Position numbers and translations under genes: made by a program. A stretch of DNA of 13,038 nucleotides from NCBI GenBank assembly GCA_034433615.1, contig DAOUAJ010000187.1:1-13038 (forward strand). The letters run 5' to 3'. The stretch is from DAOUAJ01 sp034433615. GTDB lineage: Bacteria; Chloroflexota; Anaerolineae; DUEN01. Positions 5,006 to 11,929 of this stretch are shown one piece after another (position 1 is the first letter of the stretch; each line of letters opens with the position of its first letter). A model generated the notes under the pieces. The model was given only the letters and a program-made list of their open reading frames with translations, searched no databases and had not been told where the DNA came from.

Positions 5006-7522
5006 ATGAGTAGTCATTACATACACGAGAAGATGTCGGCAATGAATGCAGCCTTTGAGCGCTTGCAGAAGATTTTAGCTTTAGAGAGACGCCAGGGTTT
5101 TCGTAACAAGGCGGTCATTGGCGGCCTGGATAAATTCGCCGCGCGATGGGAAGCGGACGTGATGGCCGAGGTGCAAACACCTGAGCAACAGGCGGAAATT
5201 GAGGCCATCGTGGCTTTGCTGACGGGCTATCCCACGCTGGAGGACCCGGCTGCCCGCGAGCGGGTGACGGCAGACATCCTCGCGCGAGTTCAGCGCATCA
5301 TGCAGCCTCCCGCGCCGGCGTCTCCACCACCTGCCGGACCTGTCATAGCTCCCCTCCCTTCACCGGTGGCGGAGGCTCCGGCAACCGTGACCCCGCCAGC
5401 CAAAGCCCCGCCCGCGCAAGGCGTTCAGCCGGTTCCACCATCACTGCCATCTACCGCTGCGCCAGGGCTGGACGCACCGGTCACCCGCCTGCCCGGCGTA
5501 GGGCCGCAACATGCCAGCCGGCTGGCCAGGCTGGGCATCAAGACGGTGCGCGACCTGCTATGGCACTTCCCTCGCCGCTATGAAGACTACAGCGCGTTGA
5601 AGACTATTGATCAGTTGGCTGTAGGTGAAGAGTGCACGATCATTGGCAACATTTGGGATGTGCAAAGCCGGCAATCCCGCAGCGGCCGGGAGATCGTGCA
5701 GGCCATCGTCAGCGACAGCACAGGCACTATCCAGGCTACCTGGTTCAACCCCTACATGCTGCGCCAACTCAAGCCAGGGCGCATGATCGTCCTGAGTGGC
5801 AAGATTGACGTTTACCTGGGACGGCTTGTGCTCAATAACCCTGAGTGGGAGCCCCTGGACCGCCAGCTTGTCCACACCGGGCGGCTGGTTCCCATCTACC
5901 CCATGACCCAGGGGATCAGTGCCCGCTGGCTGCGCCGCCTGATCAAGCAGACAGTAGATGCCTGGGCCCCTCACGTGAGTGATCATCTGCCTGAAGCGAT
6001 CCGAGAGCGCCAAAACCTGCTGACATTGGGCCAGGCGTTGGCGCAGATTCACTTTCCAGATAACCAGAAGTTGCTGGCCCAGGCGCGGCGCCGCCTGAGC
6101 TTCGACGAGTTCTTTTTCATCCAACTTGGCATGTTGCGCCAACGTCAACGCGTGCAGCGCCAGCCTGGCCGCCCCCTGCCCGCTACTGACGAGATGCTGG
6201 CTCAATTTCGGGCGATTTTACCCTTCGAAATGACCAACGCTCAACAGCGCGCGTTGCGCGAGATCACCAACGACATGGCCAAGGTACACCCCATGAACCG
6301 CCTGTTGCAGGGGGATGTCGGTTCCGGCAAGACGGCGGTGGCCGCGGCCGCGATGTGGGTAGCCATCTGCAATCGAGCTCAGGCGGCGTTGATGGCTCCC
6401 ACCGAGATCCTGATCGAGCAGCATTACCGCAACCTCGCCCACTTCTTCGTGCAGCTTCAACACCCCCTGGGCCGTCCCGTGCGCCTCGCCATGCTCACAG
6501 GCAGCCTGCCAGGCAGCGAAAAGGTGGCTGTGCATAACGCGATCGCCCGGGGCGATGTGGATGTCGTGGTGGGCACCCACGCGCTGATCCAGGAAGGGGT
6601 CAGCTTCCCTAACCTGGGCCTGATCGTCATTGACGAGCAACACCGATTTGGTGTGGCACAACGTGCCAGTTTGCGCAACAAGGGGTATAATCCGCATGTG
6701 CTGGTGATGAGTGCGACCCCTATCCCACGCACCCTGGCTTTGACCCTGTACGGGGACCTGGATATCTCAACTCTGGATGAGCTGCCACCTGGACGGCAAC
6801 CCATCCGCACCCGCTGGCTGCGTCCACCGGAGCGCGAGCGCGCGTACGCTTTCCTGCGCCGCCAAATCGAGGAGGGACGGCAGGCGTTCATCATCTGCCC
6901 GCTGGTCGAAGAGTCAGAAACTAGCGATGCGAAGGCTGCCGTGGAGGAGCATCGCCGCCTGCAAGAGGAGGTCTTTCCCGATCTGAAACTGGGCCTGCTG
7001 CACGGTCGCATGAAGGGGGAAGAGAAGGACGCCGTGATGCAGGCCTTCAGTCGGGGTGAGCTGCACATCCTAGTGGCCACGTCCGTGGTCGAAGTCGGCA
7101 TTGACATTCCCAACGCGACGGTTATACTGGTCGAGGGGGCAGAACGCTTTGGGCTGGCCCAGCTTCACCAATTCCGCGGCCGGGTGGGCCGGGGCGAGCA
7201 TCCATCTTATTGTATCCTGCTCTCTAACGCCGACACAGGCGATAGCGTTGAGCGCCTAAAAGCCATGGAAGAGACGCAAGATGGGTTTGTGCTCGCACAA
7301 AAGGACCTGGACCTGCGTGGGCCAGGTGACTTCTTCGGCACCCGGCAATCGGGTCTGCCCCCCCTCCACCTGGCTCAATTGAGCGACGTGCGGACCCTGG
7401 AGGCAGCTCGCGCCGAAGCACAAAGTTTGTTCGCTATAGATCCCAATCTGGCCCGACCTGAGCACAAGCCGCTACGTGAGCAGGTTATCAAGTTCTGGCA
7501 CGGACACGGGGACCTGAGCTAG
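5006..7522 (+). CDS. recG: ATP-dependent DNA helicase RecG with N-terminal helical extension
   Basis: This 838-residue superfamily-2 helicase remodels stalled forks and branches Holliday junctions. An N-terminal helical domain (about 10-97, with LQKILALERRQGF and VIGGLDKFAARW) resembles the RecG_N domain known from Thermotoga-type RecG. A Pro/Ala linker follows (about 98-150), then the wedge domain, opening VTRLPGVGPQHASRLARLGI. Helicase motifs are GDVGSGKT (436-443), DEQH (543-546), SATPIPRT (569-576), VATSVVEVGIDIP and QFRGRVGRG (722-730), followed by LDLRGPGDFFGTRQSG, the TRG-type translocation motif. It is longer than the roughly 690 residues of E. coli RecG because of the N-terminal part. 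ATG 5006 lacks a good ribosome site; ATG 5033 or 5042 are possible alternatives. It is 32 bases after degV and 17 before coaD, so likely in one operon. Confidence 0.97.
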   Translation: MSSHYIHEKMSAMNAAFERLQKILALERRQGFRNKAVIGGLDKFAARWEADVMAEVQTPEQQAEIEAIVALLTGYPTLEDPAARERVTADILARVQRIMQPPAPASPPPAGPVIAPLPSPVAEAPATVTPPAKAPPAQGVQPVPPSLPSTAAPGLDAPVTRLPGVGPQHASRLARLGIKTVRDLLWHFPRRYEDYSALKTIDQLAVGEECTIIGNIWDVQSRQSRSGREIVQAIVSDSTGTIQATWFNPYMLRQLKPGRMIVLSGKIDVYLGRLVLNNPEWEPLDRQLVHTGRLVPIYPMTQGISARWLRRLIKQTVDAWAPHVSDHLPEAIRERQNLLTLGQALAQIHFPDNQKLLAQARRRLSFDEFFFIQLGMLRQRQRVQRQPGRPLPATDEMLAQFRAILPFEMTNAQQRALREITNDMAKVHPMNRLLQGDVGSGKTAVAAAAMWVAICNRAQAALMAPTEILIEQHYRNLAHFFVQLQHPLGRPVRLAMLTGSLPGSEKVAVHNAIARGDVDVVVGTHALIQEGVSFPNLGLIVIDEQHRFGVAQRASLRNKGYNPHVLVMSATPIPRTLALTLYGDLDISTLDELPPGRQPIRTRWLRPPERERAYAFLRRQIEEGRQAFIICPLVEESETSDAKAAVEEHRRLQEEVFPDLKLGLLHGRMKGEEKDAVMQAFSRGELHILVATSVVEVGIDIPNATVILVEGAERFGLAQLHQFRGRVGRGEHPSYCILLSNADTGDSVERLKAMEETQDGFVLAQKDLDLRGPGDFFGTRQSGLPPLHLAQLSDVRTLEAARAEAQSLFAIDPNLARPEHKPLREQVIKFWHGHGDLS

Positions 7523-7539
7523 CGAGAAGAGATGACATC

Positions 7540-8091
7540 ATGCCCACCGCGCTATATCCGGGCACATTCGATCCGGTGCACTATGGACACATTGACATCG
7601 CCAGCAGGGCATCCAGGCTGTTTGACCGTCTGATCATCGCCATCTACGATAATCCGGCCAACAAACGCGTGCTCTTCCCCTGCGAAGAACGCGTGATCTT
7701 AATGCGAGAGGCCGTCCAACACCTGCCCAACGTCGAGGTCATGTCGTATGGTGGATTAACCGTGCATTTTGCTCGCCGGGTGGGCGCTCAGGTCATCGTG
7801 CGCGGACTGCGCACCCTGGCCGACTTTGAGTTCGAATTCCAGGTGGCCATGACCAACCAGAGGCTGGCTCCAGAGATCGAGATGGTCACACTGGTCACAC
7901 GATCGGAATACGCTTATCTGAGCGCCTCGATACTCAAGGAGGTAGCGGGCCTGGGCGGTGACATCACGTCCATGACACCACCTCACGTTCAGACAGCATT
8001 ACATCGCCGCTTTCAAGAGATGAGCCAGCCCCCCAGTCGGCAGGTCCCTAAGGCCCGATTGCGAGACCAACGAAAGCCCGGCATGGAGTAA
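7540..8091 (+). CDS. coaD: Phosphopantetheine adenylyltransferase
   Basis: This 183-residue nucleotidyltransferase joins ATP and 4'-phosphopantetheine to form dephospho-CoA, the penultimate step of coenzyme A synthesis. The opening MPTALYPGTFDPVHYGHIDI contains the GTFDP and HxGH (14-17) ATP-binding motifs. VIVRGLRTLADFEFEFQVA and TNQRL form the central substrate site, and YLSASILKEVAGLGGDI near residue 126 is the conserved C-terminal motif. About 20 residues rich in Arg, Gln and Pro extend past the usual end; typical CoaD is about 160 residues. ATG 7540 is preceded by a purine-rich GAGAAGAG about 8 bases upstream. It lies 17 bases after recG and 30 before the SepIVA-like gene. CoA supply fits the fatty-acid genes downstream. 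Confidence 0.97.
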   Translation: MPTALYPGTFDPVHYGHIDIASRASRLFDRLIIAIYDNPANKRVLFPCEERVILMREAVQHLPNVEVMSYGGLTVHFARRVGAQVIVRGLRTLADFEFEFQVAMTNQRLAPEIEMVTLVTRSEYAYLSASILKEVAGLGGDITSMTPPHVQTALHRRFQEMSQPPSRQVPKARLRDQRKPGME

Positions 8092-8121
8092 GGTTGGCCC
8101 GTCGCGCGCTTCCTGAGGGAG

Positions 8122-8643
8122 GTGATCGCCATCGAAATCCTACAACTGGTAGACCAATTGGAAGCTGTTTTGAATCGAGGCTGGCGCGTACCTTTTACTT
8201 CCAGCCTGGTGGTTGATGAGGAAGAATGCCTGCGGCTGATTGATCAAATGCGGATGTCCGTGCCCGACGAGATCCGACAAGCTCAGCGTGTCATCCAGCA
8301 GCGGGACTACATCCTGGCTCAGGCTGAGGAACAGGCCCGACAAATCCTCGGCGAAACTCGCGGCGGGGGCACAGGCGGCGTATCCGGGCAAGACGTAATC
8401 ATGGCTGCTCAACAACGGGCAGCTTCAATCATCGCTCAGGCACGCCAGCGCAGTGAGGAGATGCGACGAGAGGCGGATGACTACGCACTGCAGGTGCTAC
8501 GAGAGCTTACCCGCCATCTGGAGGCTATTCTAACTCAGGTCCACAATGGCATCGAGACCTTGACCCAAAAGCAGGCATCTTCTAATCCGGCCTCTGGCAC
8601 TGACAAAGGCGAAGAAGAGGGGAGCCAGCCTCACTCAGCATAG
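8122..8643 (+). CDS. SepIVA/DivIVA-like coiled-coil protein
   Basis: This charged helical protein has 173 codons from GTG 8122. Residues 5-25 (EILQLVDQLEAVLN then RVPFT), SSLVVDEEECLRLIDQMR (27-44) and SVPDEIRQAQRVIQQRD (46-62) align, from memory, with the N-terminus of mycobacterial SepIVA, which has a VPMT, CVV, LELID, AIP, AQDVLDARD series at matching spacing. A Gly-rich break (81-89) separates two coiled-coil stretches (about 50-78 and 95-150). A polar tail ends the protein. SepIVA is a DivIVA-type protein of septation and envelope growth, and actinobacteria carry it near coaD and DUF177-rpmF as here. The start is uncertain: GGAGGTGATC at 8118-8127 covers GTG 8122 and is ideally spaced for ATC 8131, where family-like sequence begins. 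No transmembrane segment is present. Function in this organism is inferred only. Confidence 0.75.
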   Translation: MIAIEILQLVDQLEAVLNRGWRVPFTSSLVVDEEECLRLIDQMRMSVPDEIRQAQRVIQQRDYILAQAEEQARQILGETRGGGTGGVSGQDVIMAAQQRAASIIAQARQRSEEMRREADDYALQVLRELTRHLEAILTQVHNGIETLTQKQASSNPASGTDKGEEEGSQPHSA

Positions 8644-8650
8644 GTCCGTT

Positions 8651-8674
8651 TAGTCTTGTGCGAGGCCAAGACTA
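8651..8674. repeat. 8-bp hairpin after the SepIVA-like gene
   Basis: TAGTCTTG (8651-8658) pairs perfectly with CAAGACTA (8667-8674) around an 8-base loop, 8 bases after the stop codon. No T-run follows, so it may protect the mRNA 3' end rather than terminate on its own. Confidence 0.5.
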
Positions 8675-8708
8675 TAAGGGGTCAGGCTGAGAACAGGGCT
8701 GAGGGAGA

Positions 8709-8741
8709 GTGGCCTGGGCCTGAGAGCATGGCCGCGTTTTT
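8709..8741 (+). terminator. Possible intrinsic terminator of the upstream operon
   Basis: GTGGCC (8709-8714) can pair with GGCCGC (8730-8735) through one G-U pair, giving a 6-bp stem with a 15-base loop, followed by five T residues (8737-8741). The stem is modest. The T-run overlaps the -35 box of the next promoter by two bases. Confidence 0.4.
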
Positions 8742-8768
8742 GACACCGGTCACTCCCTGCCTTATAAT
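8740..8768 (+). promoter_or_regulatory. Perfect-consensus sigma-70 promoter for yceD-rpmF-fabD run
   Basis: TTGACA (8740-8745) and TATAAT (8763-8768) match consensus at all twelve positions with a 17-base spacer. Transcription should start near 8775, leaving a leader of about 30 bases before the DUF177 gene. A small inverted repeat TGATC/GATCA (8773-8777 and 8783-8787) overlaps the predicted start and could be an operator. It is the strongest promoter in the window, suiting ribosomal protein and fatty-acid genes. Confidence 0.85.
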
Positions 8769-8805
8769 ATTGTGATCTTTGCGATCAGGCACGTAGGGGT
8801 GATCT

Positions 8806-9327
8806 ATGCGTTACAATGTCGCGCAGCTCCTGAAGGAGCCAACAGGCGCAATTCGACATTACCAACTGGACGAAGATATAACCGGCCTCGATCCCCATTT
8901 GGTGCCTACCTGCCCGCTCCACGGCAACATCACGATGTTGTGGACGGGCACCAGCATCTTAGTCACCGGTCGCCTGATCACCCGGGTTGAGGCAGCATGT
9001 AGCCGTTGCCTGGAGCCGTTGGAAGTCATACTGGATATAGATATGGAGGAGGAGTTCTGGCCAACCATTGACATCGTGACCGGCCGACGACTACCTGTGG
9101 AGGAAGAAGATACAGCATTATGGATTGACGCTCATCATATCCTGGACCTGACGGAAGTGCTACGCCAGAACTTGTTGTTGGCCTTGCCTTCCCATCCGCT
9201 CTGCCGAGAAAACTGCGCGGGGATCTGCCCGGAATGTGGGCAGAACCTGAACGAAAAAGCGTGCAACTGTATGTCAAGGGAGATGGACCCTCGCTGGTTC
9301 ACCCTGTCTAGTCTGAAATTAGACTGA
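8806..9327 (+). CDS. yceD: DUF177 (YceD) family protein, likely 23S rRNA-associated factor
   Basis: This 173-residue protein is of the DUF177/YceD family, almost always encoded just before rpmF. Members are linked to 23S rRNA accumulation or large-subunit maturation. Cysteines are arranged as CSRC (65-68) and CRENCAGICPEC (133-144) with a closing CNC (153-155), consistent with zinc binding. MDPRWFTLSSLK near the end matches the conserved DPR(L/W)..L..L ending of the family. ATG 8806 has AGGGG at 8795-8799, 6 bases upstream, and follows the consensus promoter. An overlapping reading frame from 8772 is a shadow. The family call is firm; the exact molecular activity is not established. Confidence 0.93.
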   Translation: MRYNVAQLLKEPTGAIRHYQLDEDITGLDPHLVPTCPLHGNITMLWTGTSILVTGRLITRVEAACSRCLEPLEVILDIDMEEEFWPTIDIVTGRRLPVEEEDTALWIDAHHILDLTEVLRQNLLLALPSHPLCRENCAGICPECGQNLNEKACNCMSREMDPRWFTLSSLKLD

Positions 9328-9387
9328 AAGTTCTCACCGCCGGCCCCTCGCCCGCGATGATATATTTTCCATAAGGAGAACCGGAAA

Positions 9388-9573
9388 GTGACACCACTGC
9401 CGAAGAGAAGACTTTCACCTGGGCGGCGTGACCGCCGCCGCGCCCATGACGCGTTGAAACAGTTTAACCTGGTCCAGTGTCCGCAATGTCGCGAGATGAA
9501 ACTGCCGCACCAGGTCTGCCCCAATTGTGGATACTATAAGGACCGCAAGGTCATCGAGGTAGAGGAAGATTAA
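9388..9573 (+). CDS. rpmF: 50S ribosomal protein L32, zinc-binding form
   Basis: This 61-residue basic large-subunit protein has the L32 hallmarks: LPKRRLSPGRRDRRRAHDAL (4-23), NLVQCPQC (27-34) and LPHQVCPNCGYYKDR (39-53). Cys31, Cys34, Cys44 and Cys47 form the zinc site, so it is the C+ paralog. It starts with GTG 9388, with AAGGAG at 9373-9378, 9 bases upstream. The gap after the DUF177 gene is 60 bases. The fabD gene follows after 26 bases, the widespread yceD-rpmF-fab linkage that couples ribosome and membrane synthesis. Confidence 0.96.
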   Translation: MTPLPKRRLSPGRRDRRRAHDALKQFNLVQCPQCREMKLPHQVCPNCGYYKDRKVIEVEED

Positions 9574-9599
9574 GGGTGCCTTTTTCAGAGGTGATCTCG

Positions 9600-10544
9600 A
9601 TGGCACGATTCGCCTTTGTCTTTCCCGGACAGGGTTCCCAGGCGGTCGGCATGGCTCGAGCTTTGGCTGAGGCGTTTCCTGCCGCGCGCGACGCCATGGC
9701 TGAGGCAGACGAAGCATTGCACCTTGCCCTGTCTCGCCTCTGCTTTGAAGGGCCGGCGGACGAACTGACAGACACCGTCAACGCTCAACCGGCCATCCTG
9801 GCAGCCAGTGTGGCGGCGTTGCGCACCATTCAGGCTGCCTTTCCCCGGCTGGGCAAGCCCGTTGTGGTAGCAGGACACAGCCTGGGTGAGTACACAGCCC
9901 TGGTGGCTGCCAGTGTGGTCTCCTACACAGACGCGCTGCGCCTGGTGCGCGAGCGGGGCCGCCTGATGAAAGAGGCGGGCGAGAAGCGACCCGGCGGTAT
10001 GGCGGCCGTGCTCAACTTGGCAGAAGAGCAATTGACCCAGATCTGCCAGCAGGCCAGCCGGGAAACCGATAGCGTCGTGCAAGTGGCTAACATCAATTCA
10101 CCCGGCCAGATCGTGATCTCGGGCGATCGTCCTGCTCTGGAGCGTGCCATGGCCCTGGCCCAGGCCCTCGGCGCGCGGCGCGTGGTCCGCCTGGCCGTGA
10201 GCATCGCGGCCCATTCGCCCCTCATGGCTCCGGCCGCGGAAGCTCTACGACGTGTTGTCCACCTGGTGGAGATGCGCCCGGCCATGCCGCAGATCATCGC
10301 CAACGTCTCGGCCGTTCCCATCTCAGCGGTAGAAGCGGTACGGGATGAGCTCGTCAACCAACTCACCGGCCCGGTGCGCTGGACAGCTTCTGTCCAGAAC
10401 ATGATCCGTGAGGGGATTGATACCTTCATCGAGGTGGGGCCTGGTGCCGTGCTCTCCGGGCTGATTCGACGTATAGACCAAAACGTGCGCACCCTCAGTG
10501 TTGGCGACCCGCAGGGGCTGGAAACCCTGGATGCGCTCATTTAG
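9600..10544 (+). CDS. fabD: Malonyl-CoA:ACP transacylase
   Basis: This 314-residue enzyme transfers malonyl groups from CoA to acyl carrier protein, supplying extender units for type II fatty acid synthesis. Motifs are FVFPGQGSQAVGMA near the N-terminus, AGHSLGEYTALV with nucleophile Ser94, VANINSPGQIVISG, VSIAAHSPLM with catalytic His205, and FIEVGPGAVLSGLI near the end. ATG 9600 is chosen because AGAGG at 9587-9591 lies 8 bases upstream and the protein then begins MARFAFVFPGQGSQ. An in-frame GTG at 9576 lies 24 bases earlier without such a site. It follows rpmF closely; fabG comes next after a palindrome-bearing spacer. The length is normal for the family. Confidence 0.97.
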   Translation: MARFAFVFPGQGSQAVGMARALAEAFPAARDAMAEADEALHLALSRLCFEGPADELTDTVNAQPAILAASVAALRTIQAAFPRLGKPVVVAGHSLGEYTALVAASVVSYTDALRLVRERGRLMKEAGEKRPGGMAAVLNLAEEQLTQICQQASRETDSVVQVANINSPGQIVISGDRPALERAMALAQALGARRVVRLAVSIAAHSPLMAPAAEALRRVVHLVEMRPAMPQIIANVSAVPISAVEAVRDELVNQLTGPVRWTASVQNMIREGIDTFIEVGPGAVLSGLIRRIDQNVRTLSVGDPQGLETLDALI

Positions 10545-10574
10545 CGTCTCTTTGTCCAGGTCAGTTTCTCCATA

Positions 10575-10587
10575 CCGCCGCAGGCGG
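10575..10587. repeat. Short GC hairpin after fabD
   Basis: CCGCC (10575-10579) pairs with GGCGG (10583-10587) across a 3-base loop about 30 bases past the fabD stop. There is no following T-run. It may be part of the larger structured spacer 10605-10689. Confidence 0.4.
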
Positions 10588-10604
10588 CGCCACAGCCTAT
10601 GAAA

Positions 10605-10689
10605 AGCGGTCAGCCATCAGCCCAGGGATGACAGGTGACTGGCGGTCTTCTGAACTGCGAAGACCCCAGGCCGCTGATGGTTGATCGCT
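10605..10689. repeat. Large REP-like palindrome between fabD and fabG
   Basis: AGCGGTCAGCCATCAGC (10605-10621) pairs with GCTGATGGTTGATCGCT (10673-10689), 17 bp with two G-U pairs and no gaps. Inside the loop, GGTCTTC (10644-10650) pairs exactly with GAAGACC (10659-10665). The result is a two-tier hairpin of about 85 bases filling half of the 174-bp spacer. The form resembles dispersed intergenic palindromes (REP/MITE-like). It carries no reading frame and no T-run suited to termination. It could affect stability or relative expression of fabD and fabG. Confidence 0.75.
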
Positions 10690-10718
10690 GACTGCTATTT
10701 TCAGGTCAGGAGAGGCCG

Positions 10719-11465
10719 ATGCGTCTGACCAACAAGGTTGCCGTCGTCACGGGCAGCTCACGCGGGATCGGTGCTGCCATCGCTCGCCGGCTGGCCGCCG
10801 AAGGGGCCAGGGTCGTCCTGAACTGTCATGCCAGCATCGAGGCAGCCGAGGCCGTGGCGGCCGAAATTCGCCAGGCCGGCGGAGAAGCGACGGTTATCGC
10901 CGCGGACGTCAGCCGTTTTGATGAGGCCCAGCGTTTAATTCAGCAAGCCTTGGACACGCATGGGCGCATTGACATCCTGGTCAACAACGCGGGCACCACG
11001 CGTGACGGCCTGCTGATGACCATGAAGGAAGCCGACTGGGATCGGGTCTTGGAGACGAATCTCAAGAGCGTTTTTAACTGCTGCAAGGCTGCTACACGCC
11101 ATATGGTTCGCCAGCGGGGAGGCCGCATCATCAACATCACTTCGGTGGTGGGGCTGGTCGGCCAGGCGGGCCAGACCAATTATGCCGCCTCCAAAGCTGG
11201 CGTCATCGGGTTCACCAGGAGCCTGGCCCGTGAGCTGGGCTCCCGTAACATCACGGTCAACTGTGTAGCGCCTGGCTACATCCCCACCGCCCTGACTGAA
11301 ACCTTGCCTGATGAGTTGAAGCAAGCCATTGTGGAACAAACGCCGCTGAAGCGGATGGGGCAGCCGGAAGAAGTGGCCGCGGCCGTCGCCTTTTTGGCGT
11401 CGGATGAGGCGTCTTTTATCACCGGGCATGTGCTGAACGTGGACGGCGGGCTGGCGATGGGTTAG
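10719..11465 (+). CDS. fabG: 3-oxoacyl-ACP reductase
   Basis: This 248-residue short-chain dehydrogenase carries out the first, NADPH-dependent reduction of 3-oxoacyl-ACP in fatty acid elongation. The cofactor motif TGSSRGIG (11-18), the NNAG segment and the tetrad Asn114, Ser142, Tyr155 and Lys159 are all present. NVDGGLAMG at the C-terminus is typical of FabG. ATG 10719 has AGGAG 7 bases upstream within AGGAGAGG (10708-10715). It follows fabD, supporting the FabG assignment over other short-chain dehydrogenases. The next gene, a second asp23, is 36 bases downstream. No acyl carrier protein gene fits between fabD and fabG. Confidence 0.95.
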   Translation: MRLTNKVAVVTGSSRGIGAAIARRLAAEGARVVLNCHASIEAAEAVAAEIRQAGGEATVIAADVSRFDEAQRLIQQALDTHGRIDILVNNAGTTRDGLLMTMKEADWDRVLETNLKSVFNCCKAATRHMVRQRGGRIINITSVVGLVGQAGQTNYAASKAGVIGFTRSLARELGSRNITVNCVAPGYIPTALTETLPDELKQAIVEQTPLKRMGQPEEVAAAVAFLASDEASFITGHVLNVDGGLAMG

Positions 11466-11501
11466 GGCGCCGTGAGGGTTTGAGGGGAGCGAAACTCTGT
11501 T

Positions 11502-11912
11502 ATGGAAGAGAAACTGGGTAGAGTGATTATCGCTCCCGCTGTGTTGACCACCATCGTGCGCCTGACCGCGCTGTCGCAGCCGGGGGTGCGCCGCATGGCC
11601 TCTCTTCCCACGTTGTTGGAGCGTATGCTCGACTCGGCCAGCACCGATCAGGGCGTGCGCATTCATGTGGCAGAGGGCAGCGTCGCCGTTGATCTGTATA
11701 TCGTTGCGGACGCTAACGTCAACATGCGGGAACTTGGCGAAATGCTCCAACGGGAGATCGCTCGGGCGATTCATGATATGGTCGGTATGTCGGTTCGCCA
11801 GGTGAACGTTCACATTGACAAAGTCGAATTCACTCCGGCATCTGGATCTCTTCCTGGCCTGGGTAACATGTCCCGCCATAACCGCCATCGCGCCAGCCGC
11901 TCACACGAGTAA
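11502..11912 (+). CDS. Asp23/Gls24 family protein, YqhY-like
   Basis: This 136-residue second member of the Asp23/Gls24 family has GRVIIAPAVLTTIVRLTALSQPGVRRMA (6-33), a VRIHVAEGSVAVDLYIVADANVNM core and a closing VRQVNVHIDKVEF. The 25-residue tail is basic and polar (SRHNRHRASRSH), unlike the first copy. The order asp23-nusB matches yqhY-nusB of Bacillus, where YqhY has been tied to fatty acid synthesis through acetyl-CoA carboxylase control. Placement right after fabG agrees with such a link. ATG 11502 has only a distant purine block GGGGAG (11484-11489), so the start is plausible rather than proven. Confidence 0.88.
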   Translation: MEEKLGRVIIAPAVLTTIVRLTALSQPGVRRMASLPTLLERMLDSASTDQGVRIHVAEGSVAVDLYIVADANVNMRELGEMLQREIARAIHDMVGMSVRQVNVHIDKVEFTPASGSLPGLGNMSRHNRHRASRSHE

Positions 11913-11929
11913 AAACACGGGGGTGAGGC

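Noticed and set aside
9356..9370. TATATT as a -10 box for a separate rpmF promoter
   Set aside because: No acceptable -35 element at 16-18 bases upstream, and the upstream consensus promoter already explains expression.
10935..11888. Minus-strand frame of 317 codons across fabG and the second asp23 gene
   Set aside because: It spans two convincing plus-strand genes and their spacer, is His/Gln-rich as antisense frames of GC-rich genes often are, and has no recognisable domain.
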